DNA from: an uncultured Collinsella sp.
GTDB lineage: Bacteria; Actinomycetota; Coriobacteriia; Coriobacteriales; Coriobacteriaceae
NCBI GenBank assembly: GCA_958450865.1
Contig: CAUDNY010000004.1
Span: forward strand, 1 to 64,000
Length of the DNA stretch: 64,000 bases
Reading direction: 5' to 3'
Shown: one piece after another, positions 1 through 7,624 of the stretch
Position numbering within the stretch: position 1 is the first letter of the stretch
Layout of the letters: each line of letters begins with the position of its first letter
Made by a program: the position numbers and the translations under genes
Notes under the pieces: generated by a model
Databases searched by the model: none
What the model was told of the DNA's origin: nothing
The model's input: the letters and a program-made list of their open reading frames with translations, nothing else

Positions 1-279
1 GCCGCGCGGCAAGGAGATATATTGCCAGACCGGAGGGGCGCCGGGGGCGGGAATCGCGCACTCCATATTTTGTTCACAAATGAATAGGTCCCTCAGTCGC
101 ATCACTGAGGTTAAAACTGAAGCATTGGCTTCTGATATTGGCGATGACCAGCTGGTTTATAGGTGTTAAGGCATCGGTCATCTCTGGAGCGCCACTTTAC
201 TCCAAAAGCATCAGCTATTTGTTTCCCGTCGGTAAAAGGCAGGTTTTGTTCGCCAAGCGTTCTTATATATAGAGAAGTT
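1..279. other. Non-coding stretch at window start
   Basis: I see no supportable gene here. Short open frames on both strands lack a ribosome binding site and run into the tRNA-Lys repeat. A small stem (positions 91-113, CCTCAGT with ACTGAGG) could be the remains of a terminator for a gene left of the window. The segment ends in a short AT run (262-271) just before the duplicated tRNA-Lys flank. Confidence 0.4.
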
Positions 280-541
280 CGGGTTCGAACCCGTGGCGCG
301 GCAACAAAAAAGCGGCCGGCATCCGCCAGTCGCTTTTCTATTCTATGGTGGGCCGTCAGGGGTTCAGCCTGCTCCGCAGGCGGCCGCTGCGGCGCTTCGC
401 GCCTTGCGCGCTGCGCTGGCAAACGCTCACGCGTTTACTCAGCTCCGCGCCCCGACGGGTTCGAACCCGTGGCGCGGCAACAAAAAAGCGGCCGGCATCC
501 GCCAGTCGCTTTTCTATTCTATGGTGGGCCGTCAGGGGTTC
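280..541 (-). repeat. 86-bp direct duplication of the tRNA-Lys 3' flank around a palindromic element
   Basis: Positions 280-365 and 456-541 are identical over 86 bp. Each copy holds a T-arm-like GGGTTCGAACCC, the Lys terminator hairpin and the last bases of tRNA-Lys. Copy two continues into the intact tRNA. Copy one breaks inside the T-loop at 365 and is followed by 90 bp (366-455) rich in palindromes: GCCTGCtccGCAGGC, GCGCttcGCGC and AAACGCtcacGCGTTT. The 90-bp middle ends directly at a T-arm motif. Related layouts occur beside tRNA-Gly (about 9074-9291) and tRNA-Ser (about 46782-47016). Confidence 0.85.
482..513 (-). terminator. Intrinsic terminator of tRNA-Lys
   Basis: On the minus strand, AAAGCG pairs with CGCTTT around a GGC/GCC-rich inner stem and is followed by six T. 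It lies 9 nt past the CCA end of tRNA-Lys. The same hairpin is present in the duplicated copy near 306-337. Confidence 0.75.
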
Positions 542-597
542 GAACCCTGGACCTTGGGATTAAAAGTCCCCTGCTCTGCCAGCTGAGCTAACGGCCC
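522..597 (-). tRNA. tRNA-Lys (anticodon TTT)
   Basis: The minus strand folds as a cloverleaf. The acceptor pair is GGGCCGT/ACGGCCC, the D-arm is GCTC..GAGC, the anticodon loop is CTTTTAA and the T-arm is CAGGG-TTCGAAC-CCTG. The gene encodes ACCA at its 3' end and is 76 nt including CCA. It has its own promoter and terminator, so it is a single-gene unit. Its 3' end is partly duplicated 176 bp away. Confidence 0.95.
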
Positions 598-606
598 GCG
601 GGTGGC

Positions 607-635
607 ATTGTACCACGGTCTGGGACTATTCCCAA
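607..635 (-). promoter_or_regulatory. Promoter of tRNA-Lys
   Basis: Minus strand: -35-like TTGGGA (630-635), a 17-nt spacer, and -10 TACAAT (607-612), 10 nt before the mature 5' end at 597. It overlaps the last codons of the upstream aminopeptidase gene. Confidence 0.6.
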
Positions 636-1906
636 CTCCATTGGCCGTTCTGGAAAATCACAACTTCACGTCCATCAGGCGTAATGCCCGTAATATCGAT
701 GTCGTCCGTGCCGATCATAAAATCGACGTGCGTGCTCGAGACGTTAACGCCATGCTCCAGGAGCTCCTCCTTGGACATGTCATACCCACCCTCGATGCAT
801 TCGGGGAAACCGACACCCAGCGCGAGATGGCAGCTGGCGTTCTCATCATAGAGCGTGTCATAGAATAGAACGCCACTTTCACGGATCGGCGTGTTCTTGG
901 AGATAAGCGCGACCTCACCCAGATGAGCGGCACCTTCATCGGTGTCAATAATGCTCGCAAGCGTCGCCCTACCCACGCGGGCATCGTAGTCCACTACGCG
1001 GCCCGCCTCGAACTTAATCCAAAAATCGTCAACCTTGTTACCGTGGTGAATGAGCGGCATAGCCGAATACACGATACCGTCGGCACGCATACGATCAGGC
1101 GAGGTGAAGACTTCCTCGGTGGGAATGTTGGGGAAGAAGGGGTGCCCATCGGGCGTCTTGCCCTTGCCGCCGGCCCACTCGTGACCTTTCGTCATGCCAA
1201 TCGTCAGATCGGTTCCATTTGCCGAGGTGTAATGCAGGTAGTCGAAACGATTGTCGTTCAGGAAACGCAGGTTCTTTTCGAATGCGGCGTCATGGAGTTC
1301 CCAGTCGCTCTCCGGGTCCTGGCCATCGGCGCGAGCGGTGTGCAGAATCGCATTCCACAGCTTATAGATTGCAACCTCATCGGCGTCTCCCGGGAACACC
1401 TCGCGCGCCCAGGCAACGACCGGCGCGCCGGCGATGCACCACGGGTTGATGTTGTAGTCCAGTCCGCGGCGGAAGACCTTGCACTGCGTGTTCCTTGCCT
1501 TAGAAGCTGCAGCAGGCTTAGCGGGATCGATGCCCTTAAGGGCGGCAGGGTCCGCACCCTCGATAAAGATAAAGCAGGCACCATCCTGGGCCAGGGAATC
1601 AAGCTGCAGGCGCTTCCACTCGGGCGTCTGCTCAAAATAGCTTTTCTCGACATGCTCGTACGTGAGCCTCATCACGGCATCATCGGCCCAAATAACCGTC
1701 ACGTGACCGGCACCGGCGGCATAAGCCTCCGCAACCACCACGCGCGCAAACGGCGCGCACTCGACCGGAGACTGAACGACAACCTCCTGGCCGGGCTTGA
1801 CGTTTACGCCCTTGCGGACAACCAGGCGCGCATAGTTTTTAATCTTGGGCTCTAGGGCCTTCATGCCCTCCAGAGCCTCTTCGACCGTCAGGGCAGCTCG
1901 AATCAT
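626..1906 (-). CDS. M29-family metallo-aminopeptidase
   Basis: Cytoplasmic, probably cobalt- or zinc-dependent exopeptidase that removes N-terminal residues from peptides. The family's two-domain fold spans the whole 426-residue product. Metal ligands expected for M29 (thermophilic aminopeptidases AmpS/AmpT) are visible in order: Glu in NIPTEEVFTSPD, Glu in GAAHLGEVAL, His in ENASCHLALG and the His/Asp of STHVDFMIG. I chose the ATG at 1906 because GGAG lies 6 nt upstream. The ATG four codons earlier has no Shine-Dalgarno. The gene is monocistronic, placed between a terminator (1934-1965) and tRNA-Lys. Family assignment is strong; substrate preference is unknown. Confidence 0.9.
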   Translation of the reverse strand: MIRAALTVEEALEGMKALEPKIKNYARLVVRKGVNVKPGQEVVVQSPVECAPFARVVVAEAYAAGAGHVTVIWADDAVMRLTYEHVEKSYFEQTPEWKRLQLDSLAQDGACFIFIEGADPAALKGIDPAKPAAASKARNTQCKVFRRGLDYNINPWCIAGAPVVAWAREVFPGDADEVAIYKLWNAILHTARADGQDPESDWELHDAAFEKNLRFLNDNRFDYLHYTSANGTDLTIGMTKGHEWAGGKGKTPDGHPFFPNIPTEEVFTSPDRMRADGIVYSAMPLIHHGNKVDDFWIKFEAGRVVDYDARVGRATLASIIDTDEGAAHLGEVALISKNTPIRESGVLFYDTLYDENASCHLALGVGFPECIEGGYDMSKEELLEHGVNVSSTHVDFMIGTDDIDITGITPDGREVVIFQNGQWSWE

Positions 1907-1933
1907 GTGCCACTCCATCTATCTATAGAACAG

Positions 1934-1965
1934 TAAAAAGGCGCGCCGCAAAAACGACGCGCCTT
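1934..1965 (-). terminator. Terminator after the purC-membrane protein pair
   Basis: On the minus strand, AAGGCGCG pairs with CGCGCCTT around a 12-nt loop and is followed by TTTTT. It ends the unit purC plus the 191-residue protein and separates it from the aminopeptidase gene. Confidence 0.8.
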
Positions 1966-1995
1966 ATATCTTAGCGATAAGTATGCATGCAAACG

Positions 1996-2571
1996 CTACT
2001 TCTTCTTGGAGTCCTTCTTGTCCTCCTCGGCAGCCGAGCGCTCGATAAGGGCGTTGAGCTTGTTCTCGGACATGCCCTCGGCCTGCGTGCGGTACATGTT
2101 GCGCAGGGGACGAATACGAACGAAGTCGTAGATAAAGTCACCCAAAATGACGACGTAGGACAAAACGATGCCGACCATCTGGACGGGGCTGGACACCATG
2201 CCAGCGGGAGCGAAGTACAGCGAAGCCCAAATGGCCACGACGAGCACCATGCCGATAGTGAGCACGGCCCACCAGATGCGGCGGCGCTTGGTGTAGTCCT
2301 CATCCTGCTTGAGAAGGATATTCGACACCGTGTAGATGCGGTCCTCCTTGGCGCGCTGCTTAGCCTTGCGGGCGCGCTTCTCCTCTTTAGAGAGGCCCTC
2401 GAGGTTCTCGCCCTTCTCGAGCTCTTTGCGGCGTGCCTTAGACGAAGCCGGCACGACGCGGACAGAGCTCGCTGCCTGACGGGCGGGCTTGGCGGATGCG
2501 GCGGACTTGCGCGCAACCCCGGTAACCTCGTGGGATTGCGTGCGCTTGTTCGTGGCGCTACGGGTACTCAC
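1996..2571 (-). CDS. Small membrane protein with basic N-terminal half, unknown function
   Basis: I do not recognise the family. The 191-residue product has a Lys/Arg/Ala-rich, probably helical N-terminal half (residues 1-95), two hydrophobic segments (about 100-120, WWAVLTIGMVLVVAIWASL, and 127-147, VQMVGIVLSYVVILGDFIY) and a charged C-terminal tail ending in KKDSKKK. This suggests a two-span inner-membrane protein with both ends cytoplasmic. The GTG start directly follows the TAA of purC with no gap, so the two are co-transcribed and probably translationally coupled. Nothing in it suggests a purine-synthesis role. Confidence 0.7.
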   Translation of the reverse strand: MSTRSATNKRTQSHEVTGVARKSAASAKPARQAASSVRVVPASSKARRKELEKGENLEGLSKEEKRARKAKQRAKEDRIYTVSNILLKQDEDYTKRRRIWWAVLTIGMVLVVAIWASLYFAPAGMVSSPVQMVGIVLSYVVILGDFIYDFVRIRPLRNMYRTQAEGMSENKLNALIERSAAEEDKKDSKKK

Positions 2572-3468
2572 TTATGCGTTCTCCTTCATGCTTGTGAACT
2601 GGGAGCCCGTGATGATCTGGAAGGCCTCGCGATAGCGCTCGGACGTGCCATCGATGACCTCGGCGGGCAGGTGCGGGGTCTCCCCCGTCATATCCCAGTT
2701 GGCTTTGAGCCAATTGCGGACGAATTGCTTGTCGTAGCTGGGCTGAATCTTGCCCTCCTCGTAGCTGGCGGCAGGCCAGAAACGGCTGGAGTCAGGCGTG
2801 AGGCACTCGTCGATCAGCGTGACCTTGCCATCGATGACACCAAACTCGAACTTGGTGTCGGCAATGATGATGCCACGGGTCGCTGCATACTCGGCGGCAG
2901 CCTTGTAGATCTTGAGGGAAAGGTCGCGAATCTGCGTGGCGATGTCCTCGCCCACGATCTCGCAGCAACGCTCGAACGAGATGTTCTCGTCGTGGTCACC
3001 GATCTCGGCCTTCGTGGACGGCGTGAACAGCGGCTCGGGAAGCTTGGAAGCCTCGGTCAGGCCCTCAGGCAGTTGGATGCCGCAGACGGTGCCGTTCTCG
3101 TCGTAGGTCTTCTTGCCCGAACCGGTCAGATAGCCGCGGACGATGCACTCGATAGGAATCGTCTGGGCCTTCTTGACCAGCATGGCGCGGCCAGCGAGGT
3201 AGTCACGATACTCAGCAAACTCCTCGGGGAAATCCGCCGGATCGATGGAAACGAGGTGGTTGGGAACGATGTCGGCAAACTTATCGAACCAGAATGCCGA
3301 GATGCGGTTGAGCACCTCTCCCTTAAACGGAATCTCGTCGGGAAGAATGAAGTCGAACGCAGAAATGCGGTCGGTGGCGACCATCAGCAGGTTTTCACCG
3401 GCATCATAGATATCACGAACCTTGCCACGGGAATCCGGACGACGCTCCATCGTTGTCACGTGAGTCAC
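2572..3468 (-). CDS. purC: Phosphoribosylaminoimidazole-succinocarboxamide synthase (SAICAR synthetase)
   Basis: Catalyses ATP-dependent joining of CAIR and aspartate in de novo purine synthesis. At 298 residues it has the usual length. Family signatures are clear: GKVRDIYD near the N-terminus, IECIVRGYLTGSG (about residues 107-119), DTKFEFG (about 204-210) and LIDECLTPDSSRFW. The ATG is preceded by AAGGAG, 7 nt upstream. It is first in a two-gene unit with the small membrane protein. Other purine genes in the window (purB, purA, purD, purE) are separate units. Confidence 0.97.
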   Translation of the reverse strand: MTHVTTMERRPDSRGKVRDIYDAGENLLMVATDRISAFDFILPDEIPFKGEVLNRISAFWFDKFADIVPNHLVSIDPADFPEEFAEYRDYLAGRAMLVKKAQTIPIECIVRGYLTGSGKKTYDENGTVCGIQLPEGLTEASKLPEPLFTPSTKAEIGDHDENISFERCCEIVGEDIATQIRDLSLKIYKAAAEYAATRGIIIADTKFEFGVIDGKVTLIDECLTPDSSRFWPAASYEEGKIQPSYDKQFVRNWLKANWDMTGETPHLPAEVIDGTSERYREAFQIITGSQFTSMKENA

Positions 3469-3568
3469 TCCTTACCAAAATACGACAGTAATGCGGGTTC
3501 TTTCCCGCATGTTTTCGCAAACTCGGAGCGGCAGGGACGAAACCCCTCCTTCACCGAATAGCGAAAAG

Positions 3569-5134
3569 CTAGTGCTCCATTGTAGTAGATGCCGCGTCCG
3601 CCGTGTGCTCGCGAGGCAGATGAATCGTAAAAGTCGTACCCTTTCCAAGCTCCGACTCCACGGATATGTAGCCGTGATGACGCTCGACAATCTGCTTGGT
3701 CACGGCGAGGCCCACGCCCAGACCGCCCGCCTCACGGGCACGGCTGGCATCGGCGCGCCAAAAACGGCCGAAGATGCGCGACAAGTCATCCTTGGCAATA
3801 CCGATGCCGGTATCAGAAACGGCGATGCTGACGTGTTTGCGGTCACTGAGCACCGACACCACGACCCAACCGCCCTCGGGGGTGTAGCGCATGGCGTTGC
3901 TCATGAGATTGATGACGCATTGTGTGATCATGTCGGGATCGGCTTCGACGACATCGTCGTGACCTTGGGTCTCGTCAGCAAAGCGCAAGCGCAGATCGCG
4001 GTCGACAAACAGGCGCTCCTGGGCATTGACGATGGAACGCACGAAAGGAACCATGTCCACCGGCTCAAGGTTGAGCGGAGCCGTGCTGTTTTCCATGCGC
4101 GACAGGTCGAGCATCTGCTGCACCAGACGAGCCAGGCGACGCGTCTCGGAAGCAACGGTCTCCAAATGCTCATCGTCGGTGGGATACACGCCATCCTGCA
4201 TGGCCTCGACCGTTGCGAGCATGGCCATAAGCGGCGTGCGAAGCTCGTGTGCAACGTCTGAGGTCAGGCGCTTCTCGTGTTTCATATCCTTCTCGAGCGA
4301 AGTGGCCATCTCATCGAAGGTCTCACCCAGCTGATCAATCTCGTCATCACCGCGCAAACCAGTACGAGCGGACAGATCGCCATCGCGAATTTGCTTGGCC
4401 GTGCTCGTAATACGATGAATCGGCTTGGTGAGCATGCGCGACACGAGCGATCCGATAACGACCGAAATGCAGATTGCAACAACCGCGGCGAGGGCCATGG
4501 CGTTAAAGGTCTTCTCCCTAAACGCAGAGTCCGCCTTGGTGAGCAGAGCGTCGGAGCCGATGGCCCACAGCTTTACCTGTCCGACATGCTCGCCGGAAGA
4601 CGTTACAATCTCGACGTTAGCAACGCTATCGGAGTCGGTTGGAGCAGACGAGACCGGGCTATGCGATGCCCTCTTGCCGCTCGTGTCGTCGGTCGTAGCC
4701 TGGTTTTCGCGTACATCGGCGGTGGCGCTTGCCGAGGGCCAGGAATCGTCATAAACGATCACGCCCTTTTTATTGACGACCTGCATACCCAGATCGTCGG
4801 ACACCAAACTCGACGTTGCGACCGTGCGCAGTTCTCCCGCGGTCCAAGAGCCGTTTTCCTCATATGAGGTTGCCAACTTCTCGGCAGCGGAATTTGCGAT
4901 TTCGACGATATTGGAGCGTGTGTAATCCGAAAAGACCGTGCCCCACACAACAGAGACAACGCCCACCAGCACCAATACCGTCATGAGCGATGTCAGAGCA
5001 AAAGCAAGTGCCATGCGCGAGGGATAGCTCATCGTTGGCCGTGAATCGGAACGAGGCGTGTTCCAACTAGCCTTGGAACCCGCCTCGCTCTCCTGCTTGT
5101 GCTTTTGTCCGATTTCAAAGCGCGCAGGTGTCAT
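3569..5134 (-). CDS. Membrane sensor histidine kinase
   Basis: The kinase half of a two-component system with the response regulator just upstream (11-nt gap). Domains in order: cytoplasmic N-terminal tail; TM1 about 41-65; extracellular sensor loop about 66-208, with a Ser/Thr/Ala-rich stretch (132-172); TM2 about 211-233; HAMP about 235-285; HisKA with phospho-acceptor His296 in SDVAHELRTP; HATPase with N-box Asn413 (NLMSNAMRYTPEGG), G1 DTGIGI and G2 GLGVGL. The 521 residues match a typical PhoR/BaeS-like EnvZ-class kinase. The signal is unknown. The downstream hairpin (3489-3509) lacks a clear T-run. Confidence 0.93.
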   Translation of the reverse strand: MTPARFEIGQKHKQESEAGSKASWNTPRSDSRPTMSYPSRMALAFALTSLMTVLVLVGVVSVVWGTVFSDYTRSNIVEIANSAAEKLATSYEENGSWTAGELRTVATSSLVSDDLGMQVVNKKGVIVYDDSWPSASATADVRENQATTDDTSGKRASHSPVSSAPTDSDSVANVEIVTSSGEHVGQVKLWAIGSDALLTKADSAFREKTFNAMALAAVVAICISVVIGSLVSRMLTKPIHRITSTAKQIRDGDLSARTGLRGDDEIDQLGETFDEMATSLEKDMKHEKRLTSDVAHELRTPLMAMLATVEAMQDGVYPTDDEHLETVASETRRLARLVQQMLDLSRMENSTAPLNLEPVDMVPFVRSIVNAQERLFVDRDLRLRFADETQGHDDVVEADPDMITQCVINLMSNAMRYTPEGGWVVVSVLSDRKHVSIAVSDTGIGIAKDDLSRIFGRFWRADASRAREAGGLGVGLAVTKQIVERHHGYISVESELGKGTTFTIHLPREHTADAASTTMEH

Positions 5135-5145
5135 ATGTGATTTCC

Positions 5146-5868
5146 CTATTTCTCGTCCGACTTATCGGTCTTGGCCGGAGCCTCGAAGCGATAGCCGACA
5201 CCATGGACGGTGTAGAGCCACTTGGGCTTCTTGGGATCATCGCCCAGCTTGGCGCGAAGATTCTTCACGTGGCTATCGATGGTGCGCTCATAGCCCTCAA
5301 AGTCATACCCGAGCACTTTCTCGACCAGCTCCATGCGGTTATACACACGGCCGGGATGGCGGGCAAGCGTGGTGAGCAGCTTGAACTCGGAAGCCGTCAG
5401 GTCGACTTCCTTGCCCTCGACCAAAATCTTGTGGCCCGAGATGTCAATGACCAGATCGCCGAAGTCGAGTACCTCGACGGCGGGCTCGTCGGCCTGATGG
5501 GCACGGCGGAACAGAGCGCGAACGCGGGCGACGAGCTCGCGCGGCGAGAACGGCTTAATCAGATAGTCGTCGGCGCCGAGCTCAAGACCGATAATACGGT
5601 CCTCGATCTCGCCCTTAGCCGTCAGCATGATGATGGGGACATCCGAGGTATCGCGAATGGTGCGGCAAACGCGCTCGCCGGGAATCTTGGGGAGCATAAG
5701 GTCGAGCACGACCAGGTCGAACTGATGCTTCTCGAACTCCTCGATCGCGGACTGGCCGTCGCCGACGCCCACAACCCAGTAGCCTTCGCGCTCGAGATAG
5801 GCAGCGACGGCGTCACGGATTGCCTTCTCATCCTCGACCAGCAGAATCTTTTTTGCATCTGAAGCCAT
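5146..5868 (-). CDS. OmpR/PhoB-family response regulator
   Basis: DNA-binding partner of the following histidine kinase. The receiver domain (about residues 6-118) shows the acidic pair in LLVEDEKAIRDA, the phospho-acceptor Asp in DLVVLDLMLP, the conserved Thr in IIMLTAKG and Lys in YLIKPFSPREL. A winged-helix trans_reg_C domain follows (about 137-232), with YDFEGYERTIDSHVKNLRAKLG and a C-terminal VHGVGYRF. I chose the ATG at 5868 because GGGGGG lies 7 nt upstream. An in-frame TTG seven codons earlier has no such site. Target genes are unknown; the adjacent Tat lipoprotein unit (6022-7496) is a candidate only by proximity. Confidence 0.94.
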   Translation of the reverse strand: MASDAKKILLVEDEKAIRDAVAAYLEREGYWVVGVGDGQSAIEEFEKHQFDLVVLDLMLPKIPGERVCRTIRDTSDVPIIMLTAKGEIEDRIIGLELGADDYLIKPFSPRELVARVRALFRRAHQADEPAVEVLDFGDLVIDISGHKILVEGKEVDLTASEFKLLTTLARHPGRVYNRMELVEKVLGYDFEGYERTIDSHVKNLRAKLGDDPKKPKWLYTVHGVGYRFEAPAKTDKSDEK

Positions 5869-5923
5869 AACACGGCCCCCCTGTCTCAATTAGCTAAGAA
5901 CAAGCCCATTTTAACGCACCTGA

Positions 5924-5962
5924 GCCCGCCGGATGCCGCTATGACGCGGCAGCTCGGCGGGC
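5924..5962. terminator. GC-rich hairpin between the lipoprotein and regulator genes
   Basis: GCCCGCCG pairs with CGGCGGGC around an inner CCGCtatgaCGCGG stem. It lies between two minus-strand units. On that strand no strong T-run follows at once, so termination is only possible, not certain. Confidence 0.35.
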
Positions 5963-6021
5963 GGTACTCACAATTACAACGCGTTTATTCCCCTGTTGGC
6001 GCCTTTTTAACCCCTCTAAGC

Positions 6022-7233
6022 TTAAAGAGAGAATAGGCGTGCAGTGACCGTCTCTGGTATACCCTGGCTGTTGCGCACCGTGGCGTACGTAAGGAATGAG
6101 TCCGATTTTCCCGCCGTAGCTGGATAATCGCCATACTCCAAAGCGCGGTCGGGCGACAGCAGCGAGCCATAGGTCTTGGCAGAGGTGTCGATCAGGAAAT
6201 GCGACGCCTGTACCTTAACAAGGTATTTATTCTTCTTGCCAGCCGCACATGCGAGCGGCTCACGGGACAGGAAGAGATACGGCCCTCCCTCATTACCGAT
6301 ATACGTGCCCATGTTGCCCAGGCTGCCCACGCCACTATAGGCCGCCTCGATAGAAAACACGAAGGTATCGCCCATATATACGGCCTCGAAAGGCGAGACT
6401 GACGAGGGAAGGACTAGCTGGGCACGCTTGGTGTTGTTGCCGTCGGTCAGATCGATTGCCGTTATGCCGTAGTAGACGCCCTCGTCGTTGCGGACACGCG
6501 GCGAGATGGTCAAAATGCCGTCGCTCGCGCGCGGGGCCGATGCAAAGCGACCCGTCGATTTCCAAATTGTCTCGGCCTTGGATTCATCAAGCGAGCGACG
6601 ATAGCAAAACGAATCGCTACTCGTTTTATTGCCACCTGCCGAGGGCATTTTATACCAGATGACTGATGACCCGAACGCCGTAAACAGCGGCGGATCATAG
6701 TCCTTGCCACCTCGATCGAGCTCAACCACGTCGCCAGAGAGCGAAGCGCCCGACAGATTTTGACCGTAGAGCTTCCACGATGAATTGGCAAAGTTCATCT
6801 CAACCCACGCGAATACGCTGTCGCCGGCACGGACATCGTAGAATGCATATCCCGTGCCCTCGATAGGATCCTCGATTAATGTGGTAAGCGAGCCATCGCC
6901 CAGGTTGAGCACACCGAGTGTGTTGGCGTGCAGTGCCGATGCGGGCGCCATCATCGCCGCGGCGTAATCGCCATCGCAGTAGTACAGCAGCGTACCCAGA
7001 GGCAGCGTCCATGACGCCGCCGGCTCAAGATCGATGTCGACTGCCTCGTACTCATCCGTAATCGAGATGATTTTGGAATCGTCCTTGATAACCTGCGGCT
7101 CGCCGGCGGCATCATCGCTGGTGCCCGTTTTTTTCGAGCATCCGGCAAGCACCGTGGCAGCGCCCGCGGCAGCCCCACCGAGCACGAAGCCGCGACGCGA
7201 TATTCCGTTCTTGATGTGATCGGCGATACCCAT
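6022..7233 (-). CDS. Tat-exported lipoprotein, predicted beta-propeller-like, unknown function
   Basis: The N-terminus carries a twin-arginine motif (SRRGFVLGG, residues 13-21), a hydrophobic stretch and a lipobox VLAGC with Cys32, so the mature protein is predicted to be folded before export and anchored to the outer face of the membrane. The remaining 370 residues are rich in short beta strands with repeated W/F-G turns, which suggests a propeller. I see no enzyme motif. The ATG overlaps the stop of the upstream TSCPD gene by 1 nt (TAATG), so the two are translationally coupled. A role with the nearby two-component system is speculative. Confidence 0.75.
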   Translation of the reverse strand: MGIADHIKNGISRRGFVLGGAAAGAATVLAGCSKKTGTSDDAAGEPQVIKDDSKIISITDEYEAVDIDLEPAASWTLPLGTLLYYCDGDYAAAMMAPASALHANTLGVLNLGDGSLTTLIEDPIEGTGYAFYDVRAGDSVFAWVEMNFANSSWKLYGQNLSGASLSGDVVELDRGGKDYDPPLFTAFGSSVIWYKMPSAGGNKTSSDSFCYRRSLDESKAETIWKSTGRFASAPRASDGILTISPRVRNDEGVYYGITAIDLTDGNNTKRAQLVLPSSVSPFEAVYMGDTFVFSIEAAYSGVGSLGNMGTYIGNEGGPYLFLSREPLACAAGKKNKYLVKVQASHFLIDTSAKTYGSLLSPDRALEYGDYPATAGKSDSFLTYATVRNSQGIPETVTARLFSL

Positions 7234-7496
7234 TAGGCGATCTCGGCGCGAGCGGCCTCGATAGCGCGTGTAAGCTGGTCGGCGCAGGAGGTCTTTTTCA
7301 TACCGCAGGTATTACCGGCGAGAACCTCGATTACGCGATCGGCAGGAGCGCCCTCGACCAGCTTGGAGATAGCCTTGAGATTGCCGTCGCAGCCGCCGGT
7401 AAACTCAACGCCCATCACCTTGTTGCCGTCATCGGAAAGGTCAAGGTGAATATTGCGAGCACACACGCCCTGAGGCTTGTAATCAAACGAAATCAT
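7233..7496 (-). CDS. TSCPD-domain protein (TIGR03905 type)
   Basis: A small 87-residue protein that looks like the stand-alone TSCPD family: VEFTGGCDGNLKAISKLVEG followed by GNTCGMKKTSCADQL. The conserved Cys residues (in GGCDG, NTCGMK and TSCADQ) may bind metal. The same fold occurs at the C-terminus of some ribonucleotide reductases, but the free-standing form has no established function that I know of. GAGGGG precedes the ATG. The gene starts a two-gene unit with the Tat lipoprotein. Confidence 0.82.
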   Translation of the reverse strand: MISFDYKPQGVCARNIHLDLSDDGNKVMGVEFTGGCDGNLKAISKLVEGAPADRVIEVLAGNTCGMKKTSCADQLTRAIEAARAEIA

Positions 7497-7560
7497 GCGA
7501 TCCCCTCTCAGAATGTTATTCGAGACGACTATTATCCCTGTCTTTCCCTAAATGCAACGA

Positions 7561-7599
7561 GGCGCTTTGCCGGCAACACACATTACCAGCAAAGCGCCC
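7561..7599 (-). terminator. Hairpin after purB
   Basis: GGCGCTTTGC and GCAAAGCGCC form a strong stem with a loop of about 18 nt, 26 nt past the purB stop on the minus strand. The trailing sequence is only mildly T-rich, so it is a likely but imperfect terminator. Confidence 0.55.
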
Positions 7600-7624
7600 T
7601 AAAAAGCTAACGTTATGCCCGAAC

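Noticed and set aside
280..541. CRISPR array or integrative island at tRNA-Lys
   Set aside because: Only two repeat copies, no spacers of regular size, no cas genes and no integrase; the insert is only 90 bp.
163..591. Plus-strand open frames around tRNA-Lys
   Set aside because: They run through the tRNA and its duplicated terminator and contain the repeat twice; there is no ribosome binding site.
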